Source: Myxococcales bacterium (lineage in GTDB: Bacteria > Myxococcota > Polyangia > Fen-1088). Taken from it: DNA of 16,495 nt. The stretch lies in contig PMCR01000338.1 in the NCBI GenBank assembly GCA_003155465.1, forward strand, positions 1 to 16,495. The letters are read 5' to 3'. The notes under the pieces were generated by a model that worked only from the letters and a program-made list of their open reading frames with translations, was not told the origin of the DNA and did no database searches. The position numbers and the translations under genes are program-made. Shown here piece after piece: positions 7,714 to 14,891 of this stretch. Position 1 is the stretch's first letter; each line of letters opens with the position of its first letter.

Positions 7714-8769
7714 GTGGAGGCTCAGGCCAATATCATCCAGGCGCGCGTCCTGCCCAACTATCCGGGCCTGGACGGCGCGCAGGTCGCGCCGCTGGGTAGC
7801 GGTCTGGTCAACCAGACCTACCTGGTCAGCGGTGGCAGCGAGCGATTCGTCCTGCAGCGGCTGAATCCCGTCTTCTCGGCCGCGGTCAACCAGAACATCG
7901 ATGCGGTCACCCGGCGGCTGGCCAAGCTGGGCATGGTCACGCCGCGCCTGGTTCCGACCGTGAACGGCAGTCTGTCGGTCGATCTTGGGGTGCAGGCCGG
8001 TCTGTGGCGGCTTCTGACCCACGTCGATGGTGTGTCCTTCGACCTGGTGGCCAGCCTGGGCCAGGCTCGCGCGGCCGGGGGGCTGGTGGCGCGGTTTCAT
8101 CGCGCTCTCGACGGGCTTGACCACGAATTCGCCGGCATGCGCGCGGGCGTGCATGACACCGCCCAGCACATGGCCAGGCTGCGCGAGGCACTGGGTGTCC
8201 ACCTGGAACATCGGCTTCATCGAGAAGTCAGTGCCTTGTCCGCGGACTTGTTTTCTGCGGCCTCCGACCTGCCGCTTCTGCCGACCCTGCCCAGGCGCGT
8301 GTGCCACGGCGATCTCAAGTTCAACAACATCCTGTTTTCCGGCTGCGAGTCGCCTGCGTCCGAGCGGGCTCTGTGCCTCATCGACCTGGACACCGTGGGA
8401 CCCATGCTCCTGGCGCATGAGTTGGGGGATGCCTGGCGCTCGTGGTGCAACCGGAATCCCGAGGACGCGAGCCCGGCCATGTTCGATTTGGGGGTCTTCC
8501 GCGCATCTTTCGAAGGTTTCCGCGACGGTCTGGGCCGAGCTCTCAGCGTCGAGGAGCGTCGCGCTTTTCTGCACGGGGTCGAATGGATCAGCCTCGAGCT
8601 GGCGATGCGTTTTGCCGCCGATGCGTTGCTGGAATCGTACTTTGGCTGGGCGCCCGAGCGCTACCCCGGTCGGGGCGAGCACAATCTGGCGCGCGCGCGC
8701 GGGCAATGGGCCTTGCACCGGGCGGTCTGCGCGACCCGGCGCGAACGTGCCCAGGTTCTCGAAGCTTGA
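7714..8769 (+). CDS. APH-fold kinase, N-acetylhexosamine kinase (NahK)-like
   Basis: 351 residues from GTG 7714, within the usual range for the aminoglycoside phosphotransferase (APH) superfamily. The N-lobe has the nucleotide loop LGSGLVNQTYLV and RFVLQRLNP (likely ATP-binding Lys replaced by the Arg/Gln context seen in NahK-type kinases), then NIDAVTRRLA. The catalytic motif is HGDLKFNN with His198, Asp200 and Asn205, and the metal motif IDLDTVG has Asp224/Asp226. This arrangement (GSGLxNxTYLV...FVLQRxN) resembles N-acetylhexosamine 1-kinases more than antibiotic-modifying enzymes. The likely reaction is ATP-dependent phosphorylation of a sugar or other small molecule in the cytoplasm. It begins 23 nt after the envelope gene and may be co-transcribed. 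The start has no strong ribosome-binding site. Substrate is unknown. Confidence 0.8.
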   Translation: MEAQANIIQARVLPNYPGLDGAQVAPLGSGLVNQTYLVSGGSERFVLQRLNPVFSAAVNQNIDAVTRRLAKLGMVTPRLVPTVNGSLSVDLGVQAGLWRLLTHVDGVSFDLVASLGQARAAGGLVARFHRALDGLDHEFAGMRAGVHDTAQHMARLREALGVHLEHRLHREVSALSADLFSAASDLPLLPTLPRRVCHGDLKFNNILFSGCESPASERALCLIDLDTVGPMLLAHELGDAWRSWCNRNPEDASPAMFDLGVFRASFEGFRDGLGRALSVEERRAFLHGVEWISLELAMRFAADALLESYFGWAPERYPGRGEHNLARARGQWALHRAVCATRRERAQVLEA

Positions 8770-10824
8770 CTACACACGCACTCTGCTGAGACCTTCCATC
8801 AGGGCTTTGAACCCCGGAAAGTCCAGACTCTGGTCGCCGTCGGATAGCGCCTTGTCGGGTTCGGGGTGAACCTCGATGCTGACGCCGTGGGCGCCGCAGG
8901 CGCGCGCGGCCCAGGCCATGGGCGCCACATAGGGCCGCTTGCCGGTGCCGTGGCTCGGATCCACGATGATGGGCAGATGGGTGCGCTCGCGCAGCACCAC
9001 CACGGCGGACAGATCCAGCGTGTTGCGGGTGGCGCTTTCGAAGGTGCGAATGCCTCGTTCGCACAGAATGACTTGGCCGTTGCCCTGCGCCAGGATGTAT
9101 TCGGCAGCCGCCAGCCATTCCTCGATGGTGCTCGACAGGCCGCGCTTGAGCATCACCGGCCGGTCCACCTTGCCCACGGCTGACAGCAACGGGAAATTCT
9201 GCATGTTGCGTGCGCCGATCTGCAGGATGTCCGACTTCTCGGCCACCAGGTGCACCTGGTCGATGGTCATCACCTCGGTGATTATGGGCAGGCCTGCGGC
9301 CTTGCCCGCAGCGGCCAGCAGATCCAGACCGTCGCGGCCGAGCCCCTGGAAAGCATAGGGGCCGGTGCGTGGCTTGAACACGCCCCCGCGCAGGATGTGG
9401 GCCCCTTGCTCGCGCACAAAAAGGGCGGTGCGGTTGATCTGGTCTTCCGACTCCACTGAACAGGGACCGGCAATGACCACGAAGCCAGTGCCGCCGATGA
9501 GCAGCGATCCCACTCGGATGATGGTGTCTTCGGGATGGGTGGCGCGGTCGGCGAGCCGGTAGTGCTTGGAGGCACGCGCGATCGGCTGGCCGGGCGCAGC
9601 TCGGCTGGCGGGCGGTGCCTCCGGTATGGCAGTCGTGACCTCGGCGGCATGGGGCAGGGTGGTGGTTTGGGCGTCGGCGGGCGTGGCCTTGGCGGGATAG
9701 CAGCCGAGGATTTTCAGGTAGAGCGCCTCGCTGCGCAAGGCTTCAAGCGCCACGGCGGCCCCCTCTTGCGCCACGTTGCCCTCGAAGTCGATGAAGAACA
9801 TGTATTCCCAAGGACGGTTCGGTCGCGGCCGCGATTCCAACTTGGTCATGCTCAGCCCGTACTCGGCCAGGATGTGCAGGCAACGGAGCAGAGCACCCTT
9901 TTCGTGCCGGGTGGACAGGATCAGGCTGGTCTTGCAGGGCACCCGGACATCCACGGAAACGGGCGCGCGGGCCAGCGCCACGTAGCGCATGAGGATTTCT
10001 TCCTGGTTGCCCACGTTGCGGTTCAGAACACGAAGGTCATGCGCTGCCGCGGCCTCGGGGGAGCCGATCGCGGCCAGGGTCGGATCCTTGGCCTCAGCCA
10101 CGGCGCGCATCGCCTCGCGGGTGTCGAGGTAGGGCACTGCGCGTGCCTGGGGCAAGGCTGCGATGAAAGCGGAGCACTGGTCGAGCGCCAGCGGGTGCGA
10201 CAGAATCCGGCGCAGCGCGGCCGCGGGCACATCGGCAGTGGCCGCGAGGCACAGTTCGACCCGGTACGACTCTTCGCCCACGATGTGCAGGTCTTGCTCG
10301 CGCAAGACGTCGTACACCTGATTGATGCTGCCTGCGACGGTGTTCTCGATAGGCAGAAAGGCGAGATCGACTGCACCGGACGCCAACGAGTCGATCACCT
10401 GCTTGAGTGTAGGCAAGCCCGCGAAGCGGCCGGGCAAGTCCTGGCTGGCCACGTACTGCTCCGCGGCCAGGTTGTTGTAGGTCAGCGACGAGCCCTGAAA
10501 GGCGACCACCACCTCGGTCCGTTCGCCCTCGATCCCGGCCAGCGATGCCACCTGGCGGCTGACCGAGTAGCTGATGATCTCGGAGAATATCTTGCGCGCC
10601 AGGGGGGCCGACAGCCCCAACGATTGGGCCAAAGTCTCAACCCGCGCCAAGACCTCGCGTTCGCGTTCCGGATCCCGAATGGCCTGGGTCGAACCGGCCT
10701 TCTCCTTGGCGATGAGGCCGACCGTATCCAGTCGCTTGGCCAGAAGATGGACGATCTCGTCGTCCATCTGGTTGAGACGTTGGCGCAGATCTTTCAGGGC
10801 GGGATTCGCGGATTCGTTGCTCAT
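8770..10824 (-). CDS. aroF: Three-part fusion: chorismate mutase (AroQ) - prephenate dehydratase-like/ACT - DAHP synthase (type I beta)
   Basis: 684 residues from ATG 10824. Residues 10-95 are an AroQ chorismate mutase with the E. coli-type catalytic set in place (Arg14, Arg31, Lys42, Asp51, the RDPERE motif, Ser87, Gln91). Residues ~104-290 are prephenate dehydratase-like ([15 protein letters not shown] 157-166, SHPLALDQC), but family active-site positions are changed: the TRF motif reads MRY (279-281). Residues ~298-375 are an ACT domain with KGAL (309-312) and ESRP (330-333), the Phe-binding motifs. An Ala/Pro/Thr linker (378-428) leads to DAHP synthase (430-684): GPCSVES with Cys455, [34 protein letters not shown] with His625, EVHP with Glu651 and SDG with Asp662, the four metal ligands. 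So the first shikimate step and chorismate-to-prephenate sit in one chain, probably Phe-regulated. Start lies 24 nt after the preceding oxidoreductase gene. Confidence 0.92.
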   Translation of the reverse strand: MSNESANPALKDLRQRLNQMDDEIVHLLAKRLDTVGLIAKEKAGSTQAIRDPEREREVLARVETLAQSLGLSAPLARKIFSEIISYSVSRQVASLAGIEGERTEVVVAFQGSSLTYNNLAAEQYVASQDLPGRFAGLPTLKQVIDSLASGAVDLAFLPIENTVAGSINQVYDVLREQDLHIVGEESYRVELCLAATADVPAAALRRILSHPLALDQCSAFIAALPQARAVPYLDTREAMRAVAEAKDPTLAAIGSPEAAAAHDLRVLNRNVGNQEEILMRYVALARAPVSVDVRVPCKTSLILSTRHEKGALLRCLHILAEYGLSMTKLESRPRPNRPWEYMFFIDFEGNVAQEGAAVALEALRSEALYLKILGCYPAKATPADAQTTTLPHAAEVTTAIPEAPPASRAAPGQPIARASKHYRLADRATHPEDTIIRVGSLLIGGTGFVVIAGPCSVESEDQINRTALFVREQGAHILRGGVFKPRTGPYAFQGLGRDGLDLLAAAGKAAGLPIITEVMTIDQVHLVAEKSDILQIGARNMQNFPLLSAVGKVDRPVMLKRGLSSTIEEWLAAAEYILAQGNGQVILCERGIRTFESATRNTLDLSAVVVLRERTHLPIIVDPSHGTGKRPYVAPMAWAARACGAHGVSIEVHPEPDKALSDGDQSLDFPGFKALMEGLSRVRV

Positions 10825-10848
10825 GCGGGGCGTAAGCTTATCACGCGA

Positions 10849-11919
10849 CTAGAGCGGTAGCGTCACGGGTGCGCCGCTTTCGGCGGACTGGTAGACGCCG
10901 AGGACGATCTCCAGCGCTCTGCAGCCTTCCTCGCCGTCGATCGCGGGGCATCGCTCCTCACGTATAGCGTCGAGGAAGTCCTCCAACTGGCGTTCACGGC
11001 AGGCCAGGTCCACATGGCGCGGGTCGGGCGCGCCATTGCCGCCGGTCAGCTGCGCTGCACGCCATCTTTCCAATTCCGCCTCTTCCTCGCCGCGGTTGTC
11101 CAGGCGCCAGGTCGTGATCTCGTCGCCTTCAAGGATGATGCTGCCCCGCTCGCCGTGCAGTTCCAGCCGGCGCAAGAAACCCGGGGCCACCGCCGTGCTG
11201 GCCTGGATGACACCTGTGGCGCCTGAGCGGAAGCGCACCACCGCCCAAGCGGCGTCTTCGCACTCGATGTGGGAATGGCGAAGCTTGTCGGTCATGCCGA
11301 AGACCGAAGACACGGGGCCGGCCACGTGCTGAAGCAGGTCCACGGTGTGGATGGCCTGATTGATGAGCGCGCCACCGCCATCGAGCGCGCGCGTACCCCG
11401 CCAGGCGGCGGCTTCGTAGTAGGACCGCGGGCGGAACCATTTGACGTAGGCGTCGGCCATGTAGATTCGTCCCAACCGGCCATTGTCGATGGCACGCTTG
11501 ATGAGCCGAACCGCCGGGAGGAAGCGCGATTGGAGTAGCACCCCGAGGCTGACCCCGTGCTGCCGGCAGGCACCGATGAGGGCGTGCGCCTTTTCCAGCG
11601 TGACCTCGATGGGTTTCTCCACCAGAACGTGCTTGCCCGCACGAGCCGCACGCGCACCGAGTTCGGCGTGGGTGCCATTGGGGGTGGCGATGGTGACCAC
11701 CTGGATGTCCGGGCGTGCGAAGAAGCGCTCGGCGTCCACCATGGCATCTACGCCGAAGCGGTCGGCCATGGCCTGGGTGGCGTCACGCCGCCGGCCGAGA
11801 AAGGCCCGTAGTTTGGCACCCGGGATGGATGCGAGGGCCTGGGCGTGGACAGGTGCGATGTTCCCGACACCGACCACGCCAAATCCAACCTCAAACTTGG
11901 GCAGGGGTGCGAGCACCAT
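10849..11919 (-). CDS. Gfo/Idh/MocA-family NAD(P)-dependent oxidoreductase
   Basis: 356 residues from ATG 11919, chosen over TTG 11955 because GAGGA lies 7 nt upstream of the ATG. The N-terminal Rossmann fold has GVVGVGNIAPVHAQ (Gly17, Gly19) and ATPNGTHAE, followed by the family motif EKP (101-103, catalytic Lys102). The C-terminal alpha/beta domain carries GGGALINQAIHTVDLL with the conserved His191. These enzymes oxidise or reduce a hydroxyl/keto group of a sugar or cyclitol in the cytoplasm; the substrate cannot be named. The stop lies 24 nt before the fusion gene start, so the two are probably one transcript. No metabolic link to aromatic synthesis is obvious. Confidence 0.88.
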   Translation of the reverse strand: MVLAPLPKFEVGFGVVGVGNIAPVHAQALASIPGAKLRAFLGRRRDATQAMADRFGVDAMVDAERFFARPDIQVVTIATPNGTHAELGARAARAGKHVLVEKPIEVTLEKAHALIGACRQHGVSLGVLLQSRFLPAVRLIKRAIDNGRLGRIYMADAYVKWFRPRSYYEAAAWRGTRALDGGGALINQAIHTVDLLQHVAGPVSSVFGMTDKLRHSHIECEDAAWAVVRFRSGATGVIQASTAVAPGFLRRLELHGERGSIILEGDEITTWRLDNRGEEEAELERWRAAQLTGGNGAPDPRHVDLACRERQLEDFLDAIREERCPAIDGEEGCRALEIVLGVYQSAESGAPVTLPL

Positions 11920-12061
11920 GAGCGTATCCTCGTCGGCGGGGCACCCCCACGTCAATCGCCTCGCAGCTCACGCGCTGACAGGCGTCTTGCACGCTTGACA
12001 TTCAGAGCGGCTGTGGGTCACGGCCTCGCCAGGGCCATGAGCGGCGAGACCGGTGGCCGGT

Positions 12062-12089
12062 GGGCCGGAATCGGTTCCGGTCCCGGCCC
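12062..12089 (-). terminator. GC-rich stem-loop downstream of fabI, possible terminator
   Basis: Nested, alternative inverted repeats: GGGCCGG (12062-12068) with CCGGCCC (12083-12089), or CCGGAA (12065-12070) with TTCCGG (12075-12080) around a 4-nt loop. It lies 19 nt past the fabI stop in the 188-bp gap before the next gene. There is no U-run, so factor-independent termination is unproven. Confidence 0.35.
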
Positions 12090-12107
12090 GCGGCCTCCGG
12101 CCCCCGG

Positions 12108-13013
12108 TTACGGCATAGGTGCCACGGCCATGCCCATGGCGTGATAGCCCTTGTCGACGTAGACGGTGCTGCCCGTGATGCCAGAGGCGAGCGGGCTTGC
12201 GAGGAAAGCCGCCACCGCACCCACCTCGGCAGCGGTGATGGCCTGGGGCAAGGGTGAGTTGGCGCGGCAGTAGTCAATCATGGGTTGGATTGAGCCGATG
12301 GCGCTGGCCGCGCGCGAGGGCCACGGGCCAGCGGAGATCACGTTTACGCGCAGACCCCACTTGCGGCCAGCCTCGAAGGCGAGCACCCGCGCATCGCTTT
12401 CCAGAGCGGCCTTGGCCGACGCCATGCCGCCCCCGTAGCCGGGCACCACACGCAGGCTGGCGAGGTAGGACAGTGCCAAGAACGAACCACCGGGCCGAAC
12501 CAGCGGGCCCAGCCGCTGCACCATGGAGGCAAAGGAAAAGCTGCTCGTTCCCACTGCAGCCAGGTATCCCTTGCGACTGGTTTCGAGCAGCGGCTTCTTC
12601 ACTTCAGGGCCGTTGGCCAGGCTGTGCACCACGATGTCCAGGCACGATTCGCCGAAGTCTGCGCGCAGGCGGTCTGCCAAGCCCGCGATGCTGAAATCGC
12701 CGCAGTCGCGATAGCGCCGGTGTTCGCGCACGGCGGAGGGGACATCGGCGTCGCTGTCGAAGTCGGCATCCATGGGCCAGGTGCGTTCGAAAGCAAGCGT
12801 GCTTCCGTCTGATAGGCGCAAGGACTCTTCGAGCTTGCCCCGCTCAAGCAGAGAACGGAAGATCCCTAGCACCGGCGGCCAGGTGGCGAGGCAAATGGTC
12901 GCGCCCGCCTCGGCCAGCGCCTTGGCGATGGCAAAGCCAAAGCCGCTGTCGTCCACCACGCCAGCGACCAGGGCACGTCTTCCGGTCAGATCAATCTTGA
13001 GCATTCCGCACAT
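12108..13013 (-). CDS. fabI: Enoyl-ACP reductase FabI, plant/Chlamydia type
   Basis: 301 residues from ATG 13013; ATG 13004 (MLKIDLTG) is equally plausible, and an upstream GTG at 13079 is unlikely because it falls inside a large inverted repeat. It is a short-chain dehydrogenase that performs the last, NADH-dependent step of each fatty-acid elongation round. The cofactor loop reads VAGVVDDSGFGFAIAK. Diagnostic stretches HSLANGPEVKKPLLETSRKG, PGYGGGMASAKAALESD and RVLAFEAGRKWGLRVN are near-identical to plastid and apicomplexan FabI. The catalytic Tyr193 and Lys201 are eight apart, as in plants, not seven as in E. coli FabI. It also keeps the insert around WPMDADFDSDADVPSAVREHRRY typical of that clade. 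The gene follows pheA after a 171-bp gap holding the repeat. No other fatty-acid gene is nearby. Confidence 0.93.
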   Translation of the reverse strand: MCGMLKIDLTGRRALVAGVVDDSGFGFAIAKALAEAGATICLATWPPVLGIFRSLLERGKLEESLRLSDGSTLAFERTWPMDADFDSDADVPSAVREHRRYRDCGDFSIAGLADRLRADFGESCLDIVVHSLANGPEVKKPLLETSRKGYLAAVGTSSFSFASMVQRLGPLVRPGGSFLALSYLASLRVVPGYGGGMASAKAALESDARVLAFEAGRKWGLRVNVISAGPWPSRAASAIGSIQPMIDYCRANSPLPQAITAAEVGAVAAFLASPLASGITGSTVYVDKGYHAMGMAVAPMP

Positions 13014-13050
13014 GGTTTCGCGGGTTGGGCTTCTCGTCAAGGCGCCGGCC

Positions 13051-13147
13051 GAGAACGCAGAGGGGAGAGGGGATGTCACAGTGTCGGAGGCTGCGCGTTC
13101 GCCTTCCTCGTGCCTCTCGGTGGACTCCCTCTCCCCTCAGTGTTCTC
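13051..13147. repeat. Large inverted repeat between pheA and fabI
   Basis: Arms of 21 bp (13051-13071 and 13127-13147) pair at 19 of 21 positions, including 11 uninterrupted pairs (AGGGGAGAGGG with CCCTCTCCCCT) and six at the ends (GAGAAC with GTTCTC), around a 55-bp loop. It could form a long RNA hairpin in the pheA-fabI transcript (attenuator, processing site or terminator without U-run), or be a dispersed intergenic repeat, since CCCTCTCC palindromes are often multi-copy in bacterial genomes. Confidence 0.7.
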
Positions 13148-13184
13148 AAGTGCGGGTGGCTGGCGAGGTGAACTGGCAGTTTTC

Positions 13185-14069
13185 CTAGATCTCCGCTCGA
13201 GGATACGACCCGAAGATGCGCACGCTCTCGGCGGCGCCGGCCAGGGCGGCCAGGGCGCGGCGTACATTGGCATCGTTCCTGTCGCCGACGAAGTCCAGAT
13301 AGAAGGAATACTCCCAGGGCCGGCCTACGATGGGACGCGACTCGATCTTGGTCAGGTCGACCTGTTCGGCAGCGAAAGCGTAGAGCGAGGCGTACAGCGA
13401 TCCCGGGCGGTTGGCGATGCGGAACACCAGGCTGGTCTTGCGTTCCTTGGACTGGCCGTTCAGGGGAATGCGCGCCACGCGGTCGGGGCGCGCCATGACG
13501 AAGAAGCGGGTGAAGTTCTGCGGGTTGCTCTCGATGCCCGAGGCCAGGATATGCGCGCCGAAGACCTCGGCGGCGCTCCTGCTTGCGATGGCGGCCTCGT
13601 CGTGCCGCCCGTTTTTCACCACCATCTTCACTGCACCGGCGGTGTCGTACGCGGGCAACACCTCCAGATCTGGTGTCTGTTGTCGCAGCTTGCGCAGATA
13701 ATCCTCGCATTGGGCCAGCGCCACCGGGTGCGAGAGCACGCGGCGCACATCGCCGAGTTTGACACCGCGGGGAGCGATGAGGTTGTGCGCCACGCGCAGC
13801 ACCACTTCGCCGATGATGGTCAGGTCGTAGCCCACCAAGAGGTCGTAGTTCTTGATGACCGATCCAGCCAGGGTGTTCTCGATGGGGACCACCGCGCAGT
13901 CGGCGTCTCCCCGCACCACCGCGTCGAACATGTCGTCGAACTCGCGCTGGGGCAAAGGCTCTAGCCGTCGCCCCAAGAAGCGGCGGGCCGCCTCCTCAGA
14001 AAATGCGCCGCGCTCGCCCTGGAAGGAGGCTCGAATCCGTCCTTTTCTTGCTGTAACCGTCTTGGTCAC
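13185..14069 (-). CDS. pheA: Prephenate dehydratase with ACT domain (monofunctional)
   Basis: 294 residues from GTG 14069, a normal length for a stand-alone prephenate dehydratase. It converts prephenate to phenylpyruvate, the committed step to Phe. Family motifs are intact: FQGERGAFSEEAA (16-28), VPIENTLAGS (61-70), IIGEVVLRVAHNL with His95, SHPVALAQC (113-121) and the catalytic NFTRFFV with Thr187-Arg188-Phe189. The C-terminal ACT domain (about 211-290) has the ESRP motif (243-246) and GSL in place of the usual GAL, so Phe inhibition is likely. No chorismate mutase domain is attached. The GTG overlaps the stop of the upstream regulator by 4 nt (GTGA), so translation depends on that gene. 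It is the second dehydratase-type sequence in the window and the only one with a complete active site. Confidence 0.95.
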   Translation of the reverse strand: MTKTVTARKGRIRASFQGERGAFSEEAARRFLGRRLEPLPQREFDDMFDAVVRGDADCAVVPIENTLAGSVIKNYDLLVGYDLTIIGEVVLRVAHNLIAPRGVKLGDVRRVLSHPVALAQCEDYLRKLRQQTPDLEVLPAYDTAGAVKMVVKNGRHDEAAIASRSAAEVFGAHILASGIESNPQNFTRFFVMARPDRVARIPLNGQSKERKTSLVFRIANRPGSLYASLYAFAAEQVDLTKIESRPIVGRPWEYSFYLDFVGDRNDANVRRALAALAGAAESVRIFGSYPRAEI

Positions 14070-14758
14070 GACGTGCCTGGTGCACGCATCTTATAACCTA
14101 CGTGGCGCACCGTCTCTATCATCTCGGCGCCAGGTCCCAACTTGGCGCGCAACCGCCGAACATGGATGTCCACCGTGCGTGTGTTGCCGGTGTAGCGGTA
14201 GCCCCACACCCGCGACAGAAGCTGCTCGCGCGTAAACACACGGCCTGCGCCCACAGCCAGGAACTTGAGGAGCTGGAACTCCTGCCGCGGCAGTTTGAGC
14301 ACGCGGCTGCGGTAGCTGGCCTCCACCGCCACGGTATCGATGACCAGATCGCCCAGCTTGATGCGGCCCGAAGCCGAGAAGGACGACAGCCGCCAATCGA
14401 GCTGGCGCACCCGCGCGTAGAGCTCGGGTCCCACGATGGGGAGGAGGACGAAGTCATCCATGCCCAGCTCCGGATCGAGGCCGGGCAATCGAGAAACTTC
14501 GATGCACAAGAGAATGGGCACCTCGGCCAGGGTGGGGATCTGCTTGGCGTGCTTGACCACAGCGCGGCCCACCTCCAGGTACGGGCCCGCGTCCACCACC
14601 ACCACGGCAGGCCGGATGTGCTCCAGATCGTCAGGCAGGTCATCCAGGTCGTAGCCGACGGGAACCACCTCGCAGCCCAACTCGCGCAGGGCGGCTGCAG
14701 GCGAGTCCACCTCGGCTGCGCCGACCTGCGGTCTCGACATGATGACGACTGCGCGCAT
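14066..14758 (-). CDS. Atypical OmpR-family response regulator, GlnR-like
   Basis: 230 residues from ATG 14758; an upstream ATG at 14818 would add 20 residues that look non-coding and cover the likely promoter. Residues ~1-120 have receiver shape but are degenerate: the acidic pair after strand 1 is missing (MRAVVIMSRP). Asp56 is kept (AVVVVDAGP), the Thr/Ser is replaced by Cys (ILLCIE), and the Lys of the KP motif is lost (MDDFVLLPIVGPELYARV). Residues ~133-226 are an OmpR winged helix (RVLKLPRQEFQLLKFLA, GRVFTREQLLSRVWGY, TRTVDIHVRRLRAKLG, IETVRHVGYKM). Both halves, including the GxDDxxL...GPxE stretch, resemble actinobacterial GlnR, a nitrogen regulator that works without normal phosphorylation. 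It is divergent from gltB and overlaps pheA by 4 nt. No sensor kinase is adjacent. GlnR-like function is inferred. Confidence 0.85.
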   Translation of the reverse strand: MRAVVIMSRPQVGAAEVDSPAAALRELGCEVVPVGYDLDDLPDDLEHIRPAVVVVDAGPYLEVGRAVVKHAKQIPTLAEVPILLCIEVSRLPGLDPELGMDDFVLLPIVGPELYARVRQLDWRLSSFSASGRIKLGDLVIDTVAVEASYRSRVLKLPRQEFQLLKFLAVGAGRVFTREQLLSRVWGYRYTGNTRTVDIHVRRLRAKLGPGAEMIETVRHVGYKMRAPGTS

Positions 14759-14770
14759 TTCTAGAAACAC

Positions 14771-14799
14771 AGGGTAGCAGGGACAAAAACAATAGTCAC
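14771..14799 (-). promoter_or_regulatory. candidate promoter for the regulator-pheA operon
   Basis: Minus-strand GTGACT (14799-14794), a 17-bp spacer rich in T, and TACCCT (14776-14771). The predicted transcription start near 14764 would leave only about 6 nt before ATG 14758. That fits the absence of a ribosome-binding site there and suggests a near-leaderless mRNA. Confidence 0.35.
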
Positions 14800-14853
14800 T
14801 ACGGGCAGAAGGATTCATGCATTGTTTCGATGGCGCGCGGCCGCAGGGCTATT

Positions 14854-14891
14854 GTGGCCAACTTGTTTCCAATGTGTTTCGCTTCGGAAAA
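14854..14891 (+). promoter_or_regulatory. tandem 11-bp-spaced pentamers, candidate GlnR-type operator
   Basis: GTGGC (14854), GTTTC (14865), GTTTC (14876) and GAAAA (14887) begin exactly 11 bp apart, each separated by 6 nt. GlnR of actinobacteria binds GTnAC-N6-GAAAC-type arrays (GTTTC on the other strand), and OmpR-family dimers bind direct repeats one helical turn apart. Two further GTTTC copies occur at 14824 and 14917. The array lies about 90-130 bp upstream of gltB and 55-95 bp beyond the candidate regulator promoter, so it could serve both genes. Confidence 0.45.

Noticed and set aside
7381..8718. 445-codon minus-strand frame opposite the envelope protein and kinase.
   Set aside because: No recognisable domain; it covers two motif-supported plus-strand genes and their junction.
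9535..10860. 441-codon plus-strand frame opposite the aromatic fusion.
   Set aside because: Antisense shadow with no motif; the opposite strand has all CM and DAHP synthase catalytic residues.
12995..13079. Longer FabI start at GTG 13079.
   Set aside because: The extra 22 residues have no similarity to FabI, there is no good ribosome-binding site, and the start lies in the inverted-repeat region.
13110..13964. 284-codon plus-strand frame opposite pheA.
   Set aside because: Antisense to a complete prephenate dehydratase; no recognisable domain.
14854..14875. Possible sigma54 promoter upstream of gltB (TGGC...TTG).
   Set aside because: The required GC element is absent at the correct 10-nt distance from GG; the 11-bp pentamer array explains the same bases better.
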